Assembly: GCA_002450895.1 (NCBI GenBank)
Contig: DKAR01000039.1
Coordinates: forward strand, 1,004-18,589
Direction: 5' to 3'
Length of the DNA stretch: 17,586 nt
Source: Proteobacteria bacterium UBA6921
GTDB lineage: Bacteria > Pseudomonadota > Gammaproteobacteria > SG8-11
In this document: piece by piece, positions 7,810 through 13,910 of the stretch
Layout of the letters: every line of letters begins with the position of its first letter
Position numbering within the stretch: the stretch's first letter is position 1
Notes under the pieces: model-generated
Databases searched by the model: none
Seen by the model: the letters and a program-made list of their open reading frames with translations, nothing else
Told to the model about the DNA's origin: nothing
Program-made: the position numbers and the translations under genes

Positions 7810-10245
7810 TCAACCAATCTTGCTCAATGGAACAAACTCGCCCTGATCCTCCGCTTCCGCGTGCTGTTTCCATGGATCCACCTGAGCGTATTTTTGCGAT
7901 TCGTAGAATCTCTCCGCCAGAATTTTTCGACCGGACGGATCTTCAACGATCTTTTGCTTCACGTAACTCAATCCAACGCGCTCCAGATACGGTGCCGTGC
8001 GCTCGAGGTAGCGTCCTTCCTCACGATACAGTTGCATGAAGGCGGCACAATACTCGAGCACTTCTTCTTCTGTTTCGACCTTGCACAACAGGTCCGTGGC
8101 GCGAACCTTGACGCCACCGTTGCCACCCACGTGCAGTTCGTATCCCGAATCCACGCAAACGACGCCAAAGTCCTTGATGGTCGCTTCCGCGCAATTGCGC
8201 GGACAACCGGAAGCCGCCATTTTAAATTTGTGCGGCGTCCACGATCCCCAGGTCAGTTTTTCCAGCTTGATACCCAGCGTTGTGGAATCCTGCGTTCCGA
8301 ATCGACACCACGTCTTGCCCACGCATGTCTTTACGGTGCGCAGCGCCTTTCCATAGGCATGACCTGAGACGAAACCGGCGCGACTGAGATCCGCCCACAT
8401 CTTCGGCAAGTCTTCTTTCTTTACGCCAAGCAAATCGATGCGTTGGCCACCGGTGATCTTGACCGTCGGGACCTCATACTTCTCTGCCACGTCCGCGATC
8501 GCACGCAACTCGGCTGGATTGGTTTCGCCACCCCAGATACGCGGGATCACCGAATACGTTCCATCCTTTTGAATATTGGCGTGCGCCCGTTCATTGATAA
8601 ATCGCGATTGCGCGTCATCAACGTACTCGCTCGGCCACGTGCTCAGAAGGTAGTAGTTCAACGCCGGCCGGCACGACTGGCATCCGTCCGGATTCTTCCA
8701 CTGAAAGAAGTCACGTGCCGTCTGCATCGTTTTCAGGCGATTGACACGAATTCCTTCCCGCACTTCGTCATGGGTGAACTCGGTGCAGCCGCACATCGAT
8801 TTCTTCTTCGGCGTTTGCGAGTAATCACCGCCCAGCGTATGCGCGAGCAATTGTTCGACCAGGCCGGTGCAAGATCCACACGAGCTCGAAGCCTTGGTGT
8901 GTGCGCGAACTTCCTCGAGCGTGAAGAGTTTCTTGCCGATGATGGCTTTAACGATGTCGCCCTTGCAGATGCCGTTGCATCCGCACACTTCCGCGCTGTC
9001 TTCCATTGCAGCCACGCGATTGGTCTGGCCGTGACCGGAGTCCCCCAGGTGATGCTGGCCAAACATGAGATTTTCGCGCAGATCGCTGACGTCGATTTCG
9101 TCTCGCATCAGCTGGAAGTACCAGGCGCCATCCACGGTATCGCCGTACATCACGGCACCATGGATCTTGTTGTCCTTGAGAACGATTTTTTTGTAGACAC
9201 CGCGCGCGGCATCCTTGAGCACAATATCTTCCGTGCTGTCGTCGCCGATGAAATCGCCGGCGGAGAAAAGATCGATGCCGGTGACCTTCAACTTGGTCGA
9301 GGTCAGCGAACCCTCATATCGCGAGTAACCCAACTGCGCGAGATGGTTGGCGCAGACTTTCGCCTGTTCAAACAGCGGCGCCACAAGACCATAGGCGATG
9401 CCACGGTGTTGCACGCATTCGCCGACCGAATAAATTCGGGGATCGTAGGTTTGCATGGTGTCGTTCACGACGATGCCGCGTTCACAATGCAATCCGGCGG
9501 ATTTTGCCAGATCGGTATTCGGTCGAATGCCAACGGCCATGACGACCAAGTCCGCTGCAATTTCGAGTCCGCCTTTAAAGCGAACGCCCTTCACATGTTC
9601 GTCACCCACGATCGCCTCCGTGGAGTGCGCCATCAGGAAATGCAGCCCGCGATCTTCCAACGATTTTTTCAGCATTGCCCCTGCGACGGGATCCAGCTGG
9701 CGTTCCATCAACGTATCCATGAGATGGACAACGGTGACGTTCATGCCACGCAATTTCAAACCGTTGGCCGCTTCGAGCCCGAGCAGACCGCCGCCGATCA
9801 CGACGGCATGTTTGTAATTCTGTGAAGCTTCCAGCATTCGATCTACGTCGTAGATGTCGCGGAACGTGATGACACCCGGAAGATTGTTTCCGGGCACGGG
9901 AATAACAAACGGGTTGGAACCGGTCGCAAGCAGCAGACGATCGTAGGACGCGTCCGTGCCATCTTCGGTGGTCACGATTCTCTTGCGTCGGTCGATCTTT
10001 GTGACTTTCTTTCCTTTATGCAGGGTGATGCCATTGCTGGAGTACCATGCATCATCATTCAACATGATGTCATCGATGGTCTTCTCGCCAGCCAGGACAG
10101 GGGACAGCAAAATACGATTGTAGTTACCGTAAGGCTCAGAACCGAAAACCGTGATGTCATAGGCGTCCGGCGCCAGTTTCAAAAGCTCTTCCAGCGTTCG
10201 CACCCCGGCCATTCCATTGCCGATTAAAACCAACTTCTCACGCAT
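7810..10245 (-). CDS. nirB: NADH-dependent nitrite reductase large subunit
   Basis: An 811-residue cytoplasmic enzyme that reduces nitrite to ammonium with six electrons from NADH. Domains in order: FAD/NAD-binding disulphide-oxidoreductase module (GNGMAG at 9-14 and GGGLLG at 151-156), a first BFD [2Fe-2S] domain (C421-x-C423-x32-C456-x2-C459), a second BFD-like Cys set (C485-x-C487-x34-C522-x2-C525), then the nitrite/sulphite reductase half with the sirohaem/[4Fe-4S] ligands C641-x5-C647 and C681-x3-C685. All key residues are present and the length is typical. The ATG has TTAGG 5-10 nt upstream. It requires sirohaem, but no sirohaem synthase gene (cysG/cobA type) is in the window. It is followed directly by nirD. 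Confidence 0.96.
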   Translation of the reverse strand: MREKLVLIGNGMAGVRTLEELLKLAPDAYDITVFGSEPYGNYNRILLSPVLAGEKTIDDIMLNDDAWYSSNGITLHKGKKVTKIDRRKRIVTTEDGTDASYDRLLLATGSNPFVIPVPGNNLPGVITFRDIYDVDRMLEASQNYKHAVVIGGGLLGLEAANGLKLRGMNVTVVHLMDTLMERQLDPVAGAMLKKSLEDRGLHFLMAHSTEAIVGDEHVKGVRFKGGLEIAADLVVMAVGIRPNTDLAKSAGLHCERGIVVNDTMQTYDPRIYSVGECVQHRGIAYGLVAPLFEQAKVCANHLAQLGYSRYEGSLTSTKLKVTGIDLFSAGDFIGDDSTEDIVLKDAARGVYKKIVLKDNKIHGAVMYGDTVDGAWYFQLMRDEIDVSDLRENLMFGQHHLGDSGHGQTNRVAAMEDSAEVCGCNGICKGDIVKAIIGKKLFTLEEVRAHTKASSSCGSCTGLVEQLLAHTLGGDYSQTPKKKSMCGCTEFTHDEVREGIRVNRLKTMQTARDFFQWKNPDGCQSCRPALNYYLLSTWPSEYVDDAQSRFINERAHANIQKDGTYSVIPRIWGGETNPAELRAIADVAEKYEVPTVKITGGQRIDLLGVKKEDLPKMWADLSRAGFVSGHAYGKALRTVKTCVGKTWCRFGTQDSTTLGIKLEKLTWGSWTPHKFKMAASGCPRNCAEATIKDFGVVCVDSGYELHVGGNGGVKVRATDLLCKVETEEEVLEYCAAFMQLYREEGRYLERTAPYLERVGLSYVKQKIVEDPSGRKILAERFYESQKYAQVDPWKQHAEAEDQGEFVPLSKIG

Positions 10246-10529
10246 TGCCTAACCCCCGCGATCATAGACTCTAAAGATTGATTTACACGCAGCGTACCAA
10301 CCCGGTGCATCTCACTTAACTGCATGTCCCGGCTTGTGTTTCGTGCGGTCGTGCGCGGGGTAAACGACATCAGTATGCACTAATACCGGGCATTTCCAGT
10401 TTCCCTAACTCCATAATGGTGCGTAGCCCCAACGCCTCGAAACGAAGAGGCAAAGGCAACGGACGTGCGTGCCGACGATTCCGGCCGACCGCCATCTACC
10501 ACGATTTCAGGAGTCTGATGAATTGAACG
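10246..10529 (-). promoter_or_regulatory. 284-bp region upstream of nirB
   Basis: This spacer between the kinase stop and nirB is long for an internal operon gap, so nirB may have its own promoter. A TATGAT hexamer (minus strand, 10261-10266) lies 15 nt before the nirB ATG and could be a -10 box, but there is no good -35 at 16-18 bp, as expected for an activator-dependent promoter. Other elements are a GTAT-N6-ATAC repeat (10373-10386) and a GCCTC/GAGGC inverted repeat (10434-10451) near the kinase end. I found no GG-N10-GC sigma-54 element and no clear Rho-independent terminator. No ORF of note is present. Confidence 0.35.
10373..10386. repeat. GTAT-N6-ATAC inverted repeat
   Basis: A 14-bp inverted repeat, GTATGCACTAATAC, roughly 130 bp before the nirB start. 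Its size fits a helix-turn-helix dimer site, and GTA-N8-TAC is also the NtcA consensus, but NtcA is cyanobacterial and not expected here. It could be an operator for nirB, or chance. Confidence 0.25.
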
Positions 10530-12233
10530 TCAGTGCCTGAACGCAAGCACGGCGAGCAACGCCAGCAGCAATACCGCACTGAGTCCCTGCCAAAAACGTA
10601 ACGGATTCCGATCGTACAAACTGCGTTTTTGCGCTGCTGTCGAAGCCCCTTGTGCCAATCCGTTTTCAAGCTCGAATGCGAGTTCCATCGTGTCGGCGTA
10701 ACGTTGCGCGGGATCGGCGCTGACCGCTTTCATCACGGCGTGATCCAGCCAGGAAGGCAAGTCAGGGCGATGGGAAGACAAAGCACTGCGTTTGGCGAAA
10801 CGCGGACGTGAGAACGGTTCAATTTCGCCATACGGATAGGCGCCGCCACTGAAAGTTCGATACAACGTCACGCCGACGGCGTACACGTCCGACCGTTCAT
10901 CGCCGCGCGCGCCATCGAACATTTCCGGTGCCATGTAGCTCGGGGTGCCGGGAATATCTTCTCCCGGCGCATCCACCATGGCGGTAAGGCGTGCGACACC
11001 CAGGTCGATGAGCTTCATGCCGCCGTCTTCGAGCAACATGATGTTGTCGGGTTTGATATCCCGATGAATGATGCGCTGTCGATGCAACGCCGCGACCGCC
11101 TTGCAGAGCTTCAAGCCAAGATCGACGCCCGGCTCCAGCGCAAATCGTTTGTTGGAAGCGATGGCCTGTTCCAGCGTTCGCCCCTGATAAAACGGCATGA
11201 CAGAATACAGTCGCGTTTGCCGCCCCGGCGTTAATTCGATCTGCTTGCTGACCCACGGACTGTTCACGCGCGCTGCAATCCACGCCTCGCGCAGAAATGC
11301 TCGACGATATGTCGCATCATCCGCAACGCGCTCCTGAGGAAACTTCAACACGACATCGCAATTCTCGCGCGTATCACGTGCGCGGTGCAGGCGGCTGTAA
11401 CGGCCGGAAGAAATCACTGCGCCGATTTCGAAACCGTCGACCCCCTCACCTTCCTTCGGTGGTGCGGCAATCGGCAATACCTCGATCGCGCGCTCGAGCA
11501 GGTCCTGATCGGCCAGCGGCAGCGTGAGCACATCCACAACGAGTGCACTCGCGTTGTCATGCGATCCCGCTTCCAGCGCCGCATCGACCAGCCGCTGTGC
11601 AGTGTCCTGAGGCTCACTGCGCTGACCGAGCAGTTCGAGCATGCGTGCGCGCGGAAAGGCTTCGTAGACGCCGTCCGAGCACAGCACAAAACGATCATGA
11701 AGTTCCAGCGCATGCACCGAATAATCGGCGCGCACTTCTTCGTCGATTCCGATCGCGCGGTGCAGCACGTGCGACATGTCGGGATGGTTGTGGGTGTGAT
11801 CCTGGGTCAGACACGTCAGCTGCGAACCACGCAATCGATAAATGCGCGTATCACCCACGTGTACGACATGTGCCTGGCGACCCCGAAGCACCAACGCTGA
11901 AAATGTACTGGCCATCGCGGGGAGCAGCGAGTCGTTTCTGCCCTGAAAGACAATCCAGCGATTGATACTGGTGAGCGCCCGCGCCGCCGCGCGCTCTACA
12001 CCCAGAGTCTCGGGCAGGCCGTAGTACGCGTCGAGAAATCCGCGCACGCTGAGTTCCGCCGCCACTCGACCGCCCGAATGCCCACCGACGCCATCGGCAA
12101 TGACGGCAACAGCGCCTTGTGTATCGAGCCGGTGATTGGCGGGAATCAGCGCCGCAACAAAATCCTGATTCTCGTCCCGCTCTCCGATCGCGGACGCCTG
12201 GCCGAGACGGAGTTGCAATTGATCAGTGGCCAT
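10530..12233 (-). CDS. Bifunctional PP2C-type phosphatase / Ser-Thr protein kinase, membrane anchored
   Basis: A 567-residue protein with both opposing activities. Residues 1-240 form a PP2C phosphatase domain with DENQD, ADGVGG (Asp47), GDTRIYRL (Asp128), SDGV (Asp187) and HDNAS (Asp226). Residues about 267-530 form a Hanks-type kinase with Lys297 (VVLKF), Glu316, HRDIKPDN (Asp392, Asn397), DLG in place of DFG (Asp410) and SYMAPE. The glycine loop (GAVISSGRYS) lacks the usual GxGxxG. A single membrane helix (about 548-565) ends the protein, leaving both domains in the cytoplasm. The start is taken at ATG 12233 because homologous domains begin close to MATDQLQLRLGQ; a TTG at 12308 would add 25 residues but would cover a hairpin. 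The same gene sits between the nitrate transporter and nirB in Pseudomonas (known order). Substrates are unknown. Confidence 0.9.
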   Translation of the reverse strand: MATDQLQLRLGQASAIGERDENQDFVAALIPANHRLDTQGAVAVIADGVGGHSGGRVAAELSVRGFLDAYYGLPETLGVERAAARALTSINRWIVFQGRNDSLLPAMASTFSALVLRGRQAHVVHVGDTRIYRLRGSQLTCLTQDHTHNHPDMSHVLHRAIGIDEEVRADYSVHALELHDRFVLCSDGVYEAFPRARMLELLGQRSEPQDTAQRLVDAALEAGSHDNASALVVDVLTLPLADQDLLERAIEVLPIAAPPKEGEGVDGFEIGAVISSGRYSRLHRARDTRENCDVVLKFPQERVADDATYRRAFLREAWIAARVNSPWVSKQIELTPGRQTRLYSVMPFYQGRTLEQAIASNKRFALEPGVDLGLKLCKAVAALHRQRIIHRDIKPDNIMLLEDGGMKLIDLGVARLTAMVDAPGEDIPGTPSYMAPEMFDGARGDERSDVYAVGVTLYRTFSGGAYPYGEIEPFSRPRFAKRSALSSHRPDLPSWLDHAVMKAVSADPAQRYADTMELAFELENGLAQGASTAAQKRSLYDRNPLRFWQGLSAVLLLALLAVLAFRH

Positions 12234-12263
12234 TTCGCCGAACAGTATGTCGCAGCCGATGTC

Positions 12264-12301
12264 GCGGCGCGAACGTTTTATAACTTCTGCGCTCGCACCG
12301 C
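12264..12301 (-). ncRNA. 12-bp hairpin in the narK-kinase intercistronic RNA
   Basis: In the minus-strand RNA the arms GCGGUGCGAGCG and CGUUCGCGCCGC pair over 12 consecutive positions around a 14-nt A-rich loop. Two of the pairs are U-G and G-U, which on the plus strand would be A-C mismatches, so the uninterrupted stem forms only in the transcript of this operon. It lies 26-63 nt after the narK stop and about 30 nt before the favoured kinase ATG. There is no U-run after it, so it is not a simple terminator. It may stabilise narK mRNA or lower kinase expression. Structure is seen; function is inferred. Confidence 0.5.
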
Positions 12302-12326
12302 CGACCAAGCCACGACACCCCGTCTG

Positions 12327-13607
12327 TTAAACGCGGGCTCCGGAAACCGCACCCCAGGTTGTACGCCAACGCTGTTTGACGCGAACCATCCCAAACAGAC
12401 CGACCAGCGCGAGACCACTGAATATCCAGAAACCCATCGAGAAGTCTCCATTGATAGCTTTCGACCAACCCAGCGCCTTGGCGAGGAAGAATCCGCCAAC
12501 GCCACCCGCGGCACCGACGAGACCCGTCATCACGCCCATCTCTTTGCGGAATCGCAGCGGAACCAGCTGGAACACCGATCCGTTGCCCATGCCGAGTGCC
12601 ATGGCGCCAATGAAGAAGATCATGACCGCAAGCCAGGCAACGCCGGGCATGTCCACGATGCTCCAACCGCCGACTTTCGCTGACGCCATCACACTAGCAT
12701 CGGGCGCCGGACCTTCTGGCAAGAACGAAATGGCCAGATAACACAGCGAGACGATCGTGAAGAGAAATTGCAGCGAGCGTATTCCACCAATGCGATCCGC
12801 GATGAATCCGCCCACGGGTCGGAACATCGAACCGGCGAAAACCACGATGGCCACCATCAGGCCAGCGGCGACACCGGAGACGTGATACCACGTGCTGAAA
12901 TACAACGGCAGCGCGTTGCCGAGACCGACGAATCCGCCGAAGGTGATTGAATAAAAAAACATGAACCACCACGTGTCTACGTCTTTCAACACCGTGCGGT
13001 AGTTTGCCAATGACACCGGTGCGGGGCGATCGGGTGCGTCCTTGGCCATCCACGTATACAGGGCCAACACGGCGAGCACCGGGATCAGCAAAAATCCGAA
13101 CACGGATTGCCATCCGAACTGCTCCGCCAGCCAGGGAACGAACAACGAGTCAAGTACAACACCCATGTTGCCGGCACCAGCGATTCCGAGCACGACGCCC
13201 TGAAACTTGGGGGGATACCAACGCGAAGCCTGCGGCAATGCCACCGCGAAGCTCGCGCCCGCCACGCCGAGCAGCATTCCAAAAATTTCTACCGCGAATT
13301 TCGATTGCAGTCCGAACAGCCACGCGTAGGCCAGCGCCGCGGCAACGATCAGCTGACCCAGCTGCCCTGCGCGCTTAGGCCCAATCTGATCGGCCAGCAT
13401 GCCGAGGGGAACTCGTAACAACGCGCCGGCGAGAATCGGAATTGCGACGATCGTGAACTTCTCTTCGATGGGAAGGCCCAGTTCCTTGGTGATGTAGAGG
13501 GCCAGCGGACCCAGTACCACCCACACCATGAAACTGATGTCGAAATACAAGAATGCGGACAGCAACGTTGGCCAGTGCCCGACCTGTTTAAACTCCCTGA
13601 AATTCAT
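12327..13607 (-). CDS. narK: NarK/NasA-family nitrate (nitrate/nitrite) MFS transporter
   Basis: A 426-residue inner-membrane protein of the NNP branch of the major facilitator superfamily with about 12 membrane helices. The family features are present: GHWPTLLSAFLYFDISFMVW in helix 1, the substrate-binding arginines Arg65 (LLRVPLG) and Arg265 (MFRPVGG), and both nitrate signatures, AGAGNMGVV and GAAGGVGGFF. It would bring nitrate in, and could also move nitrite. The ATG at 13607 is preferred because GGTGGGG lies just upstream and homologues start MN-REF-like; ATG 13619, four codons earlier, has no ribosome-binding site. It is the first gene behind a strong sigma-54 promoter match. A second uptake route beside the ABC transporter suggests either different affinity ranges or different ions. 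Confidence 0.93.
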   Translation of the reverse strand: MNFREFKQVGHWPTLLSAFLYFDISFMVWVVLGPLALYITKELGLPIEEKFTIVAIPILAGALLRVPLGMLADQIGPKRAGQLGQLIVAAALAYAWLFGLQSKFAVEIFGMLLGVAGASFAVALPQASRWYPPKFQGVVLGIAGAGNMGVVLDSLFVPWLAEQFGWQSVFGFLLIPVLAVLALYTWMAKDAPDRPAPVSLANYRTVLKDVDTWWFMFFYSITFGGFVGLGNALPLYFSTWYHVSGVAAGLMVAIVVFAGSMFRPVGGFIADRIGGIRSLQFLFTIVSLCYLAISFLPEGPAPDASVMASAKVGGWSIVDMPGVAWLAVMIFFIGAMALGMGNGSVFQLVPLRFRKEMGVMTGLVGAAGGVGGFFLAKALGWSKAINGDFSMGFWIFSGLALVGLFGMVRVKQRWRTTWGAVSGARV

Positions 13608-13651
13608 ATGCCCCACCATTTGTCGTGCGCATGATTGCGCTGTACTCCATC

Positions 13652-13667
13652 AGCAAGGCGTATGCCA
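13652..13667 (-). promoter_or_regulatory. Sigma-54 (RpoN) promoter of the narK unit
   Basis: The minus strand reads TGGCATACGCCTTGCT, with the invariant GG and GC exactly 10 bases apart; it matches TGGCAC-N5-TTGCW at all but one position. The predicted start of transcription is near 13641, giving a leader of about 22-34 nt before narK. Sigma-54 promoters need an enhancer-binding protein such as NtrC, which fits a nitrate assimilation operon. Confidence 0.75.
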
Positions 13668-13762
13668 CGGGGACTTGGAACGAAGGAAACACCTTTCAAA
13701 TCAAACGGGAAGTAAACCTAACAACGACGCGCGCACCGCGAGGCGGATGCGCCAGAATGATG

Positions 13763-13786
13763 AAAAAAGCAGCGGGTACGCTCCGC
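13763..13786 (-). terminator. Possible weak Rho-independent terminator after the nrt operon
   Basis: On the minus strand a short GC hairpin (GCGG/CCGC, 4-5 bp, or the alternative AGCG/CGCT) is followed by TGCTTTTTT. It lies about 125-150 bp after the stop of the double-ATPase gene and upstream of the narK promoter, so it could end transcripts of the nrt operon. The stem is short, so strength is doubtful. It overlaps the NtrC-like site. Confidence 0.35.
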
Positions 13787-13794
13787 CATGGTGC
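13780..13794 (-). promoter_or_regulatory. NtrC-like enhancer site
   Basis: The minus strand reads GCACCATGGCGGAGC; 10 of 12 positions match the NtrC dimer consensus GCACCA-N3-TGGTGC. Its centre lies about 146 bp upstream of the predicted sigma-54 transcription start, in the range where NtrC sites act at glnA-type promoters. The second half-site is imperfect, so this is a candidate, not proof. Confidence 0.45.
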
Positions 13795-13809
13795 GCATTG
13801 GGGCGCGCA
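13792..13809. repeat. TGCGC-N8-GCGCA inverted repeat beside the NtrC-like site
   Basis: A perfect 5-bp inverted repeat with an 8-base spacer, overlapping the edge of the NtrC-like site. The TGC/GCA ends are one base further apart than in the NtrC consensus. It may be a second activator contact site or a chance palindrome in GC-rich DNA. Confidence 0.3.
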
Positions 13810-13910
13810 ACCTCTCGCAGGAGAACATTTGCCCCAATTCCGGCCGTCGATTCCGTACAAGACCGACGGCAGTGCGTTTCCCTGCCCTTTCTTTACGCGC
13901 GACGCCCGAA

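Noticed and set aside
8740..9000. Two BFD-like Cys sets in NirB as a novel fusion
   Set aside because: Two such segments are common in NADH-dependent nitrite reductase large subunits; not unusual.
8443..9825. A 460-codon open frame on the plus strand opposite nirB
   Set aside because: It runs fully antisense to nirB, whose domains are unmistakable. Its translation shows no family pattern; long antisense frames are expected in GC-rich genes.
10373..10386. NtcA binding site (GTA-N8-TAC)
   Set aside because: The match is exact, but NtcA is cyanobacterial and the rest of the window looks proteobacterial; kept only as an inverted repeat.
10246..10529. Sigma-54 promoter before nirB
   Set aside because: The CGGCAC...TTGCC segments have the GG and GC 14 bases apart rather than 10, so no valid element was found.
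13627..13640. ANTAR (NasR/NasT-type) antiterminator hairpin in the narK leader
   Set aside because: GCGC-N6-GCGC gives a six-base loop, but the stem is only 4 bp, the loop lacks G at position 4, and there is no second hairpin or following terminator before narK.
13690..13720. IHF site between enhancer and sigma-54 promoter
   Set aside because: AATCAA is present in an AT-rich stretch, but the required TTR at the correct spacing is missing.
13868..13886. GGCAG/CTGCC hairpin as terminator of the nrt operon
   Set aside because: The stem is 5 bp and no T-run follows on the minus strand; the T-rich side is on the wrong strand.
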